Origin: Hydractinia symbiolongicarpus | Lineage: Eukaryota; Cnidaria; Hydrozoa; Anthoathecata; Hydractiniidae | Length of the DNA stretch: 64,000 bases | Assembly (NCBI RefSeq): GCF_029227915.1 | Contig: NC_079879.1 | Coordinates: forward strand, 6,260,001 to 6,324,000 | Direction of reading: 5' to 3' | Shown here: one piece after another, positions 24,258 through 37,397 of the stretch | Layout: each line of letters starts with the position of its first letter | Position numbering within the stretch: the stretch's first letter is position 1 | Program-made: the position numbers and the translations under genes | The notes under the pieces: model-generated | The model's database searches: none | Told to the model about the DNA's origin: nothing | What the model saw: the letters and a program-made list of their open reading frames with translations, nothing else

Positions 24258-25530
24258 ATATTTGACATCCATTTTTTTGTTTTGTCATGGCACAAATAAT
24301 TCCGTACGCATTAAAACTACTCATAGCAGCAAACATCGTGACCTATAAATAGTGTCTGCTATAGGAAGGTGTCTACTACGTTGAGGTTTTTACAAACAGG
24401 TCCATATTTCTTCAAAAATCTGTGCTGGGGTGTTAAGGGCATGGTAAAATCGATCGTTTCTTGTGTCAATAAGCTCGTTTTGGAAGTTCTAGGGATAATG
24501 TAAATTTAGATTTTGCAATTACGTCCGTGTGTCCCCCATAAACTCTCTAGAAGTTTTGTTGTATGAGAGGATTATTATCTTTTCATCTGTTCCTGCAAAA
24601 AATTGTACACCATAGGATTTCTATAAGAATGTTCTGCTGTATACATGTAACTTTATGTTTTTTGATTTTAAAGCCGGTAGATTTTAAAAGTTTTATCCTA
24701 ACACTACTTGCTTATATCGATGGTAAAAATTCCTTTTAGCAATTACGTCTTAGCCTTCTAAACACAAAACACTCCGTGCAAAAAAATTCTAACTCTTGTT
24801 CCAACAATATATTGTCTTACCAAATCCTTTAAAGGAAATGACCTTAAAAATTTTGTTGACAGCTTCTGTACGTTTGGCGGTCCTAGAGTGATCAGATTGG
24901 TCGCCAGGGTGGGTACGTCTTCGAACACCATTAAGTTTATAATTGTAATTAAAGGTTAACATAGCTATCCTGCGTCACCCTTCACATAGCTTTCTTTAAA
25001 AAGTCATTAAAAATACATCGAAACTGGCACCACAGTATCACTCAGCAAATTGATTAGGAATAAAACTTAATTAGAATGATAGCATCATTTGAGGGTTGTA
25101 TATATAAAAATATGAAGCATGGCAGTAATAAACTTCGAAGTCGATTCTGGTAAGTGGAAGAGTAAATTAAATCTGAAAGGTAAGATAAATTTATATATCA
25201 TTATCAATACACTTCTTCGTAGAAATACCTAGAGATATAGAAATTGATTGGCTAAAGTCTATGAAAAAATCATTTTTTTATTAAAAAAAGGTTTCGAAAT
25301 GACTCTAAATATTGGTCGTGATCTCTTATACAAAAGCAAGCATACCTTAGATTACTAGTCTCTTAAGCATCGACTATTTCTCCTTTTTATCCCTTTATTT
25401 ATTAAATTTTTATTAATGCAAATAAGAAAAGAAAGTCAAAGACTGTTATGCAAATAAGTCTAGCTACACCTGTTCCAAATGAGACATATAGCTGCATGTT
25501 GTTTAAGTCGTCTTTAAATTAGTTTAAGTT
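24258..25530. other. Intergenic, nothing recognised
   Basis: AT-rich; short frames only. Confidence 0.5.
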
Positions 25531-25810
25531 GATTCTATGAATTCTCCAAGTGTGTACAGATTATCGTTAAATGTTATATGTTGTATGTTATGTACAAATT
25601 TTACAATTGCATACTCAGTGAGCTTCTTATTTTGAAAGCCAAACTGTTTGTTATAAAGAATATCATTTTTAGCTAAATATTGATATATTCTAGTATACAT
25701 ACTTCTTTTTATAATTTTTTAAAAACATGGAAGGACAGAAATAGGTTTGTAGTTAGTTACATAAGAATTATATCAGACTTTAAAAATATTTGTAATTTGA
25801 GCTATTTAAG
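25531..25810 (-). mobile_element. Second LINE reverse-transcriptase fragment
   Basis: Minus-strand translation shows VTNYKPISVLPCF, then MYTRIYQYLAKNDILYNKQF, GFQNKKLTEYAIVKF and LGEFIEST. These correspond to the RT finger motifs (NYRPIS and QFGFR) of Jockey/CR1-type LINEs. At least one stop interrupts it and the catalytic part is missing. Its sequence is clearly distinct from the LINE at 16.3-19.0 kb. Confidence 0.7.
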
Positions 25811-26214
25811 TTACAGAAACAGATTAAATGTGAAAGCGGTGTGGCAATAATACCAAAAACTTTTTTTACTACATTTATATTATTCACTCCAACACTTTTT
25901 TTGCTGTGCAGGATTACAACAGCATCTTGAAGTTCTTTAAACATCGCTTTAGTTTCATTTGAGGAAGGTTGTTGTGTTTAGTGGCCTATAACTTCTTTGA
26001 TGAAATCTCTAAGGCCGAGATACGTAAACAATTAAAACGAGATTAGACCATTTTTGTAAACACAGTTCTTAATCTCTTAAATGTATTACTTGAACGATAT
26101 TCTGTGTTATTTTTTGATAAATTGGGGAAAATGACGGACTTTCAGAAAATAATATCCATGTTAAAGAAAGTTTACACCAAAATTTTCGATAGCTAGAAAT
26201 GTACTGTTTGCGTG
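25811..26214. other. Spacer between two retroelement remnants
   Basis: Probably LINE-derived on the minus strand, but no motif can be defended. Confidence 0.35.
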
Positions 26215-28870
26215 ATTAAGAAATTAGAGCGGCTAGAAGCCGAATAAATCCCCAGACCCACTAAATTTTCCGAATGGGCAATGGCCTTAAATCGGATGGC
26301 AATATAAGGATTTGCGCACACTATAAACAAACTATAAACCCCCACAAAAAAGTTGAACAATACCCTTTATCAACAGCGAAGAAGCTGTTTTCACAAATGA
26401 CTGGGGTGGGGGAGGGGTGAAAACTTCACAAAATTGTATTTGAAAACTGCATATTTACGGGTCGAACAACACCCCGACAGTATAAAATATCTTGTCATTA
26501 AGTGAATAACAGTGAGACCCCTGCCAATACCATTTATAAAGAAAGCTAGAAAACAAATTTCAATATACCCATTATTACAGTCGTCAAAGTTGAAGATATT
26601 CTAATATCGGGTGTAAACGAAGAACATCGTTTAAAAAACTTAGATTCCGTTTTAAATTCATTATATAGCCTTGGATTAACATTAAACAAATCTAATGTCG
26701 ATTCTAAAATTGCAAGGTGGAATATTTAGGCTTCATCCTTGATTGTAATGGTACTAGGACCAATCGCGACAAAACTTAGACTGTTATCGAAGCCACACCA
26801 GCGACAAAATGTCAGTCAACTACAAATTTTTTTTAGGGGGAGAGTCAACTACTACTAAAATTTATGGGAGCCATGGCGTCGATTGCAGCGCCATTGTACG
26901 AACTACTGCAAAAGGATGTGCCATCAAAATGGGCGCATAAAAAATAAGATGCGTTGGAAAATTTAAAGCAACGACTAATTAAACTCTCAGTTTTAGTAGT
27001 GTTTTACAAATCGCAGCCGGTTAAGTTTACATGCGATGCATCTTCTTAATAGATTAGGCGCAATCTTATCGCACATACTTTCAGATATTTCAGAACATGC
27101 AATTACTTTCGCAAGTAAAACATTATATAAGCATGAAAAAAATGTTTTCTCAGCTTAATAAAGAAAGCCTAGCCATTATATTAGTTCTAAGGAAATTCCA
27201 CCAATATATATAGGAGGCATATATCGAAATTTCGATGGTGAAACTACAATCCCAAACTCTAGCTTCCACATGGTTATCGTCATTCCGTTAATGTAATGCG
27301 TCCTCTGATGTAATGCGTCCTCTAATTAGTGTAACTGCACGGAGGATTGGAACTCCCACCGAATATTGTTTTTTGACATCGAATCAAAGTTTACTTAACA
27401 AAATGGCACAAGAAGTTGTAATAGAAGTAAATAAGTAAATAAGAAAAACAAAATCGATAAAAGAAAAGAGTGATAAGAAGAAAGAAAATAAAAAAATAAA
27501 ACTTAAAAAAAAAAGCTTTTACTACTAAGGTCGAATTTTCTTCTTTTTTTACAGCAAAATATATTTTCAAAACAAGATTATTAATGTGACCCTCTGGAAA
27601 TAATAATATTTTTTAGTCGCACTAATATAGAGGAATGACGAATACTACGATGGTCAGGTATGACATTGAATATAAATTAACTACGCAACATGTCAATACT
27701 GACATTTTATCACGCTTACCACTTTAAATCCAACACAACACCTAACAGCATAAATAAGTTCGCACAAAATCGCACAGCCACACAGAACGACAGAACTTTA
27801 ATACTCTTTTTGAATTTCTTCCAAAAAAACCAGTTTACTCAGAATTAAAACATTACGAAAAACCGACGGGGTTATCAATTGGAGATGAAAAATTGTTATG
27901 GAGACTGCGCGTTATCATATCGTTACAATATTTGCTGCAGATAATGAGGGAGCTTCACAGCAGTCTTCCTCGAATTGTACAGATGAACGGACAAGGTAGA
28001 AAACATGTTTAGTTTCCAAACATAGATAAGTGCATAGAGGGAGAGGTAAGAAACTTTACTGTGTGTTTGTAACAAAAAGCAACCGCCAAAAGCGCACATA
28101 CACCCATGGTATTGGCCTACCAACTTTTTTGACAAGGTCCATGTCGATTTTTGTGGACCGTGTGATAAAAAGGAGTACTTGATCCTTGTAGATCGTCACA
28201 GCAAATGGATCAAGTCAAAATGCTCAAAAACACTAATACAGTGTATACGATAGCTAATCTAAGGGATGGCTTTCTCAATTTAGATTCACGCTTCAACTGG
28301 TCATTGATAGCAGACCACACGCATTTTGTAGTTTATAAGAATGAACAGCATTAAACACTCAGTTTTTCAGCTTACCATCCAAGTTTAAACGGGGAGCAGA
28401 GAGCTTTGTAAAAACAGTGCAGAATTGAAATTGAGAAATTTTCTGATTGGGTACAACGCAACACCAACTATCACAACAGGAATCTCTCCCAGCGAACTGT
28501 TCTTGTGAAGGTGTATTCGTACTCAATTAAATATGACACGAACACAGACACCATTAAAAGCAAACAATGTTGATCTATAGCAACGAATGCTAAATTACGA
28601 AGATAAAAATGAAAACTAACATTAACAACAGAAGGCAAAAAACACGTGAGTTCAAACAGGGCGCCATGGTCTTAGTGAGAAATTAACGAAGAAAACCGAA
28701 ATTGACTCCGGCGATGTGTTAAAGAAAATCTCGGATCGAACGTACCTATTAAATGTGGTTTTGTCGAGAAATTAAACGATACTAAAAAGACCTTAAAACG
28801 ACAAGGAAATCATGATATATCTTAGGATTGGAACTTAGACAAACAAATTGCCAATTCCACAATTCAAAAT
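26215..28870 (+). mobile_element. Decayed Ty3/Gypsy retrotransposon pol region
   Basis: Plus-strand fragments occur in the order of a Gypsy pol gene. First comes RT (about 26.25-26.76 kb, with motifs such as DGNIRIC, LYLKTAYLRVE and DILISG). RNase H follows (about 26.86-27.25 kb, with APLYELLQKD, FTCDASS and a HEKN-like stretch), then an integrase core (about 28.13-28.22 kb, HVDFCGPCDKKEYLILVD). Many stops and frame changes separate them. No gag or LTR pair could be recognised. This is an old, inactive copy. Confidence 0.75.
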
Positions 28871-29344
28871 AATATGAAGATCATCACACGCCACCGCGCA
28901 GGATATATCCTCAACAAAAGCCAGTAAAATTTAATGGAATTACAATTAGATAAAGCAAAAAACAACTTATGTATGTATCCGGTGAATTAAAAGTGAGCAG
29001 AATGTAGAACGAAAGAAAGTCGTTTATAAAACCAACGTGTTTTTATTATTGTTCTCCATTATTTAATAATTTATAATAGTTACCTTTTAATTTACTTCTC
29101 AGATATCGATGCCGAAAAGAGTAAGCATTGGGATTCCTAACTAGGAGGATGCGTGTTCTGAAGCAACCAGCTTTGAATGGAATGCTTGTAACCAGATTCG
29201 CTTGTGTGACTCGACAAGTTCGTTGACCATAACATATCATTATTGCGTTAACCATACACTGTGTGAGTATCACAATGAAATGTTGATATGAGCTTGTATA
29301 CGCATGTATATATACTTTATATAACATATATACTAATTACTATA
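28871..29344. other. Spacer before the Helitron array
   Basis: No gene recognised. One 93-codon minus-strand open frame (29046-29327) has no recognisable motif. The last base (A) and following T form the A^T insertion point of the array. Confidence 0.5.
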
Positions 29345-30164
29345 TCTCTTTAATAATAGCCGTATTTTGTCTGTCTGTCTATCCGAGATAGGCGAGTCCC
29401 GTGGCGGAAAACACGAATTGCGATATATAAAAGACGGGCAACCCTGTGGATTTTTCCACGGGTTAACAACGGCTAGTCTCTTTAATAATAGCCGTATTCC
29501 GTCTGTCTGTTCGTGGGTCTGTTTGTCTTTTTGTTACAAAAACACGAAATGCGATATATAAAGGACGGGCGACCCCGTGGATTTTTCCAAGGGTTAACGG
29601 CTAGTCTCTTTAATAATAGCCGTATTCCGTCTGTCTGTTTATGCGTCTGTTTGTCTTTTTGTTACAAAAACATGAAATGCAATACATAAAGGACGGGCGG
29701 CCCCTTGGATCTATATTATAATACCCGTATACGTCTGTCTGTCTGTCTGTCACGCAAAATGGTAGCTTAGCTGCGCAATAGCGAGAAGCACGCAATGCGG
29801 TATAAAAAGGAAGGGCGAACGCGTGGATTTTCCACGGGCTAACGACTAGTCTCTATTATAATAGCCGTATTCCGTCTGTCTGTCTCTGCGCGGACCCCCC
29901 GCTGAGATAGAAAATGATGTTGCGGAAACACGAATATCAAATGCGATATACTTTTATCCACTTTGTTGCGACGGGTAAATATAAAGGACGGGCGAACCCG
30001 TGGATTTTTCCACGGGCAACGACTAGTCTCTTTAATAATAGCCTTATTTTGTCTGTCTGTCTTACACGCAAAATGGTAGCTTAGCTGGGTGAGTAACGAG
30101 ACGCATGTGATGAGGTAAAAAAAGGACGGGCGAACCCGTGGATTTTCCACGGGCTAACGACTAG
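29345..30164 (+). mobile_element. Tandem array of six Helitron units
   Basis: Six head-to-tail units: 29345-29476, 29477-29604, 29605-29709 (3'-truncated), 29710-29849, 29850-30026 and 30027-30164. Each starts TCTCTTTAATAATAG, TCTCTATTATAATAG or TCTATATTATAATAC, then CCGTAT and a GTCTGTCTGT tract. Complete units end with a GC-rich stem closing on TTTTT (CCCGTGG/CCACGGG), then a short spacer and CTAG. Junctions are exact CTAG|TC. The array is flanked by A (29344) and T (30165). TC...hairpin...CTAG with A^T insertion is the Helitron signature. The units are 105-177 bp and carry no Rep/helicase gene, so they are non-autonomous. Weak coding frames here reflect the repeat only. Confidence 0.85.
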
Positions 30165-30990
30165 TTTCTTAAAATATGTTTACAATAGAGTTATAATTTC
30201 TTTTAATTTCTGTGTATAATTTCAACACCTGGCATGTGCGTCATAACATCATAATTTGCTGTATGGCTATAAGATTTAAATAAAATCAAACGAGTTTGAA
30301 TTTTATAATATTGTTGGTGATCTGGTTTCGAATTCCTTTTGTTTGTGTGACAATAGATCTATTATTATTTGCTAGCGTTGTTGTGGCAACGATGTTATGA
30401 AATTAAATAAAAATTATAACGATATTTTAACAAGTTTAAGTATATTGTAGAAAAAATTATAACTGTATTTATAGAATATATTTAATGATATTATACAAGT
30501 ATATCCTGGCCTTTATAAGCTTTAGTTGAAATTAATCTATTTTTTCACATTATATCATATACGTCACGTAAAAAATCAAAGAACTCATAACGCTATAAAA
30601 GATATAGAGAGTATACATGACTGCAATAACAAAATGTTTGAATCCTTATAATATAAAAAATATAAAAAAATAAAAAAATAATATAAAAACATAAATAGTC
30701 ATCATATAAGTTATCATGGTCATATGAGTCGTAGGAAACCATATTCGGCTGCCGTCGCAGTGTGATTTTTGGAAGACCAAACGGGATCGACCAAACGCTG
30801 GGATAAACAAAAACAAGACATTTTTCACCTTGACTTTTCTTATTTTTACATTTGTTATTTATTAAACAACCCAGTCATTCTTTATTTTTTGAATGTTATG
30901 GGGTCCATACAGAATTCACCAGGTCTGTGTGGTTTAGATGTAAACAAGCAACTAAGCTAACTTGTTTCTAAATCTCGCTGTCTACTAGGC
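30165..30990. other. Intergenic, nothing recognised
   Basis: Very AT-rich; no gene supported. Confidence 0.5.
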
Positions 30991-30995
30991 TAAAG

Positions 30996-31811
30996 CAGTT
31001 AGGGACAACTGCAAATTAGACTATTTCTCCTAAATAAGCTAGTAGCTAAATTAGAAGATTTTTAATAGCTTAACTTAGAGAGAATAGTCTATTTAGGAGA
31101 TGGAAATTTTTAATCGACGATATCTTCGCAATCTTTGTTGGTCGCGCGATTATTTTTACTGTACTACTTGCTGACTTAGTCATCTTTGCTTAGGTGAAAT
31201 TTCATAGAATTTGCATGGCGGATATAAAAGTTATACATGAAAGCGTGCCCACCAACTAAACTCGTTTCCAATCGACTAGAAATTATATCTCTGTGACTAG
31301 AACAAGGTCCGGGGCGAGATTGTCCAAATAGCTTATTTAGTCTATGATAGCGTAATTAGGACATCATAGCCTAACTAGTATATTATTTTCCCGCAAAATT
31401 ACATTGGATTACATTTATTTTTATTTTGAAAAGTAATCCAAACGTCGTGATCAGTACATTTGCAAAGCGCGTTTATCCCATCCGCCATCTTTTTTTAAAT
31501 CAAAATAGTCTATTTTGGGCGGTTTTTTAAAACACGCCGGAAAAAAACGTTGTGTACATGCGGATCAGTGGCATAACAAACTAAAAGCAATATCTTTAGA
31601 ACACACCATAACATTTACGAAAATAATACTTCTACGTCCGTGGGAGGTTTGTTAGATCATTTTTAACCTTAAAGATCGGTGCGACCACGAACCAGAAGGC
31701 TGTAATAAGCAAATTTAGTGCTGATAGCCTAGTTAGGAGATAAATTTCGCCTAATTTGTCTATCATAGCCTATTTAGGCGGAATAGTCTAATTTGCAGTT
31801 GTCCCTAACTG
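30996..31811. mobile_element. 816-bp TIR DNA transposon, non-autonomous, TAAAG TSD
   Basis: The left end CAGTTAGGGACAACTGCAAA, continuing TTAGACTATT, is mirrored at the right end (ATTTGCAGTTGTCCCTAACTG ending 31811). The 5-bp duplication TAAAG lies at 30991-30995 and 31812-31816. Subterminal CTCCTAAATA/TATTTAGG motifs repeat in both orientations. There is no coding capacity. The CAG...CTG ends resemble the foldback elements at 61.0-62.8 kb. Superfamily unassigned. Confidence 0.75.
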
Positions 31812-31816
31812 TAAAG

Positions 31817-34800
31817 TTAGCTAGCTAGCTGAAAGCTCAATTTTATAGCTAGCTAACTAGCTAATATATTGTTTTGCTCAAATATTTTTGCTACTGCTGG
31901 CTACATTAAGAGTGATTAATTAGAAATTAAAAATTTAAAAAAGCAGAATAGATTTTGCAGGGTGACGTAGTTGTTTGGATTATGTGTCAAGAACAAGGTA
32001 AGGAGAATGGCATGCACACACAGACAACAAAAAGAACAGACTTTGGAAAAAATTAAAACCTGATCTTAAAGATTTACAACCTTGATTGGGTGATTGGGTG
32101 TTTTGTGATTTAAATCATTGAACGGAGTGGCTATCATATTTATATATATGTAGTTTTTTACTATTGTACATCAAGTTCATAAGCCAAAATACACCATTAA
32201 CCTGCATTTTTCTTCTGATTTTTACGTGTTGGTGATCATATACTTGTTTCAAATTAAACTAACTCAAACTAAATGTCTAGAACACCCAAAAGAGAAGTTT
32301 CAGACTCTACATGTGCGATTTAGACTTATATAAACAAAAAAATATGCATCATGTCAATTTAAGCAAATTGTTTTTTTCCGATGTGACGTGAACCCAAAGT
32401 AACTTTGGATCTTTTCATTACATGGTCCTAAAGATTGGTCACAAAAAAAAGAATGGTAGGTGAAGTGTTGGAAAATGTTTTGGATTAATGGACCAGACTA
32501 TTTTTTGCTAAAAATGAGTTAAGTTATTTTTGGAACTAATAGCTAGAAACATTTATCAGAAATATCCTGTATTTATAGAACTAATTTTTAGTTTTTTTTT
32601 GGATGTTTTTGGTGTGCGAATTATTGTACACCAAAACAAGTTATGGCATGTGCAATCGCTCCGTGTTTGGCAAGGATCACGAAAGTATCAAAAGTTAGTC
32701 TTAACGCCTTGGAAAAATCAAGAGAAACTTGTCTGTTGCAGTTGTGGCTACCATCTTTTAGTTATGGGGAGTTGAGTATTATAGTATCTTAAATTATACA
32801 TTTTGTAAATTGATTTACCTAGTAGCCATTTTTTATCTTTTTTAAGTCAAGTAAGGGCAATCAGATTTGTTTATGTTTTGATACTTTCTAAATATCTTTT
32901 CACATAGAACTTTAGGTACAGTACATTAATTATTCTAGGCATTTTTTACATTGTTTTCTGTGCTGAGTATGTTATATATATTTTATATGTTATGTCAAAT
33001 GGTCCTAATAGACGGTAAACTATTTGCTACAGTATTTCATAAAGTTACCAATAATAGAATATGGTAAGAACATTGTGGTGTCACATTTAATATTTAAAAA
33101 TTAAACCAATAATGATTATTATTTCGTTATTAGCAATATATTTCGGATATCTTTATCCATCATCCGGTCTAAAAGCAAATTAAAACGGTTAAAAAACGGT
33201 ATAAAATATTCTCCATAATATAGTTTACAGAATAGTTTACCATGTATATTGCCAAAACAACATTAAATTATGGCAACTCAAATAGACAAAACACTCACAA
33301 ACATGCTGTGCATTACAAGACATGGCAAGTCTAAAAGTAGAAAAAATTACACATAACGTGTGTTTTACTGTTGTTGTTTTTTAATAAAATTTGACACATT
33401 GCATGTGCTATTAATAAAATTCCAAAATCGTTTTTTTTGAAGAAATTGTGGATTGTATTGGAAACAATTGAGAAAAAAACTGAAACTCTAAAAATTAATC
33501 TAGCTATATGTATTCTTCTCCATATTGCTCTATGTATTGGTAAAGTTAATAGTTTGCCTATCTATTTAAATTATGCTTTCAATGGCAATTTGTGGGAATT
33601 GTGTTTAGTCATTGTGAGCTATTTAAAACAATAGTTATTATTCCAATTAGCATTTAGTTGGTAATACATTACCTGAAAATTTCCGTGAAATATCTGTATG
33701 TAAAGTTAAAAAAATACAATGAATGTGAACGAAAGGTATGTTATATTATGTTTTCTAAAAATAACTTAGGTATAATTGTTTACATGACGTTTAGATTTCA
33801 ATCTTATATCAATCCAACCATGTTTATTTGTTTGATAAGAAAATGCCAAAAAAATCATTCAATGTGTTTAAAACTGAATTTTTAAAAAAAAGTTTATCTC
33901 CCATGAATAATCAAGTGATAGTTCATATGAAAGAACTTTGAAAGTTATCTAGAAATTTTTTTAAAAAACCTTGGGTCTTCACAGTTTATCTCTAGGACAC
34001 GTAATCGCAGTTATTGAGCATAATTAACTAAATATTAAAATTTATGTGAAATATTCTAAGCACTAAACTGAATGGCCGAAAAACATTTTTAATAGTATAC
34101 CTTACCAGAATGTTAAATACAACACCTCACTGAAAATATAGCTCATGATGTCATGCATAATGAGTAAAACTTCAAGTCCGGATTCTTAAAAACCAATCAA
34201 GTTTTTCATCTGATAAGATTCATAATTTTAAATATAAAATTTACACCTTATATTAAGAAAAAAAAGCAATCATTAATGTTCAATGTTTGAAGGTGGGAAT
34301 AGACAGTGATATATTTCTTTAGAAACATTTTTCTTATAAAAATTTTTTTTTGCTATTGTATGTGTGTAATCTAAGAAATTGTTGTTAGAGATAAATTAAA
34401 AATGGAGTTGAAGTGCAAGGTAGATGCTTAAATTCAATAGTGGTATTTGATGTTTCTCCTTGCATTTTCCTATTTTCTTCAATTGTTTCCTAAATAAAAA
34501 CACAAGTTTTTTACCTCAACATAACTGAAAACGGCAAATTTTTGAATAGCTAATCCGTAGGCTAGATAATCGATAAGTGGCAAAAGTCATCAAAATAAAA
34601 AATATTATCAAAAAGTTAAAAAAATTATCAAACATAACTTTTTTACGTTCTTTCGCTTTCTATTTTCACACAACTTGAAAAAAGCACAAATAACTTTGTT
34701 TACAATGGCTTTAAATATTTACCAGACGTGGGTTTCCTTTGATCTTTCTTTCAAGACAAAATAATTAACAGTTAAGTTAGTAAAAATCGTAAACGTGAAA

Positions 34801-36581
34801 TTAATTTTTATTGCATTTAAATTTCTTCTAAATATAGGATAAATTACAACAAAAAAGTTTAGAAAGAAATACATACCTGTTTATTCTCACCCTAAGTATT
34901 GTTTAAATTGTTTATTATGTTTTTTGTTCAGCAGGTATAAACACTGCTTGTCCAAATATATTTGGTTTACAGTTGATTGTATAAAATATAAATAACCTAA
35001 ATGCCTATTAATAAAATTATGATGATTATGGATGTTAAAGACCTTTCTAGTAAACTAGTTTGTGATGAATTGAACGAGGCTACAAAGTAACCCTTCAATA
35101 TTAAATTTATTTCAGAATTTTTGGATTGCAAGCCTAACCTGTTAGGTTCTTTCAAATTACAAGCATGGTAGACACTTGAATTAAATTATGAATTTAATAT
35201 GATTTTGGATTAAATTATATAATATTTATTTAATTTTTTGTTTTTTACATTAAATACAAATTTAATTTAAGTTACTTTTTACCCATTTGATGAATTTGAT
35301 TACATAATTTTAACACAAAATGTTTTTATTAAGATGTTACTTATGTTCTGGGCAACATTTGCTGGAAGTTTCATGTTAAAATAATATAAATAACCCAACA
35401 TTTCATAAGATCCATATGTCCTCATACTATTAGGGTGTAATACAGAAATGTAAAATAAGGGCTGCTAAATCCCAAATAGAAATTTCATTAGTCTTATGTA
35501 TTGTTGAAATCTTATTCCTTCACAACTTGCATAAAATGGATTAAAGTCTCTTGTTTTGTAGTGAATGTAATTAGCTTTTCTAATAAATTGGGAAATTTTG
35601 GATAAATTTCAAGTAGGAAATAGTTGTTTAAAGGCTAATGAGAACCCTGGATTACACCCTGACAAAAGCATAAAGAATATAGCTAAAGCACTTCACCTAC
35701 CAAAATTTTCTTGGAATGACCTTAAACAATGTAAAGGTACTACATTTCACAACAAAATATCCACAGAAAATTAAGTATTTTTGTTTTTTAAGTAAGTCCA
35801 AGATTGTGGAAGCTTTTGAGTGCCAACCTGCCATACAGAACAAGTTTTTTTAAATTTCTCATTTTTTTAAAGAGTGCAATAATATTGTGTGCTCATATTA
35901 CTTTTAAGGTGGTGTGTGAAAATTAAATTTATTTAAAAATAATTTTTTTAAATCTTTGCTAAAAGATTTTGTGAATTATGGTATATATATGTCTACAATA
36001 ACCTTTTTGTTAAATTGGCAATGATACAAGATTTAAAGAATTCTTAAATTACAGATATCTCAGCCAAGTATAAAAGCCAGAAATTTTCACAACATGAACT
36101 CTGATAAAAATCAAAATAGGTAAATGTGATATACATGCACCTCACTCTAAATGGATCGCAAAACATCCATTGTTAAACACATTTATCTGTCCATCAATCT
36201 CTACAACTCACAACATATTTTGTTCAAATACTTGATGTACATGTTCTCTGAATTTATCAAACAAATGTCTGCACTATACATTATTAATGAGCATTGGTAT
36301 CTTAACATAATCTTTCAGCATGTTCATTGTTTGGCAAGTATTAGTATGTTCATGTATATAATAATACGCCAGTTCTGTATGTCTGTTAGTTTTGCAAAGT
36401 GGATTATATTATTCACTATTCTCTTTAATAAAGTCTGTAAAGTATCGCCCATAAAATTGTTCTGTAATTTACCAAACTTCAATGTTAAAATAATATTAAC
36501 ATCAATGAAAGTATATTAAATCAATGAAGCCATTACAGTGCACTTAAAACTTTGAGGCCAAATAACTTGGAAACAAGGTGG
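31817..36581. other. AT-rich stretch without a firm gene
   Basis: Begins with AGCTAGCTA short repeats (31817-31862). Several short open frames (for example 32530-32775 and 36151-36519) lack recognisable motifs. A possible orphan coding exon lies at 35575-35736 and is listed separately. Otherwise no structure that I can support. Confidence 0.5.
35575..35736 (+). other. Possible unassigned coding exon
   Basis: Bounded by TTAG at 35571-35574 and by AAAG|GTACTA after 35736, one frame is open and protein-like (for example NPGLHPDKSIKNIAKALHLP and KFSWNDLKQCK), with less AT bias than its surroundings. The donor phase does not fit the first MAP3K exon, and I do not recognise the peptide. It may be an exon of an unrecognised gene, a transposon remnant, or chance. 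Confidence 0.25.
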
Positions 36582-36897
36582 TGACGTCAATGATATTTCA
36601 CCGCATGGGTAACTATGGACCACCTAGGACCAATTTGGGTAATTTCCCTAAACCTTGGTCCCCGAATCCCATTGCTGACGTCAGCACCTGATATCTCATT
36701 AACCGCTCATCAAAAGCACATGATCATATACATTTTCTTGATCAGCACTTTAAGCTCTACAGAATAGAGGCAACGTGAAAACAAGCTTCTGAATTATTTT
36801 TTGTGGATGGGTTGCTGACGTCACCAAAATTCAAATAAGGCTTCTTTTTCATTTTTGTACTGCCTCAGTTGATGCTTCCACGGGCCTTATCGACTAG
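36582..36897 (+). mobile_element. Helitron 3' end with TGACGTCA-bearing body
   Basis: CCACGGGCCTTATCGACTAG ends at 36897 and is followed by T, matching the Helitron 3' terminus, though the left hairpin arm is not evident. TGACGTCA octamers at 36582-36589, 36676-36683 and 36816-36823 lie upstream in what looks like the element body. No 5' end was found, so the start is arbitrary. Confidence 0.45.
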
Positions 36898-37397
36898 TCA
36901 ATAATAATACATTGAACTATTTATTCACCCTTCCTAATCATGAAAACACTGTAAAAGTTGTATTTTGCAATAAAACTTTTAATAAAAGGAAAAACGAAAG
37001 CTTGATATTGCCACCACATTGTTATAAAATAGTTGTACAATGCTTTGTAAAAGCAGAAGGATGTTTGACAACTTCTGAAAAAGAATGATATGGAAACAAA
37101 GCTAGCAATAATAATTGCATTGTGAATTGGAACTTTAAATTTAAACAAACAGTCCAGTGACGTTTTAAGAATAATATAAAATACCATTGTAATATTATGC
37201 ATATGCTACTTTTGTATTTAAATAAACAGGTTTTTCATTATATTTCTGCTAAATGAAGAAATTTTGAAGCACAATCTGCAATGTTTTTTTTTGAAATTAC
37301 TATTCATTTCCATTTTCAAAGTTTGTTAGATCTGATAATATATTGTTGTTTTAACAGTGTGAAGTATAATCACAAGACCTATTACTACAAAACTGAC

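Noticed and set aside
29610-30150. Open frames of 60-100 codons across 29.6-30.15 kb
   Set aside because: They read through tandem Helitron units; the apparent TDRQ repeats come from the GTCTGT tracts.
36151-36519. 122-codon open frame upstream of the MAP3K
   Set aside because: AT-driven composition (Ile, Phe, Tyr, Met rich), no motif, no splice context; likely chance.
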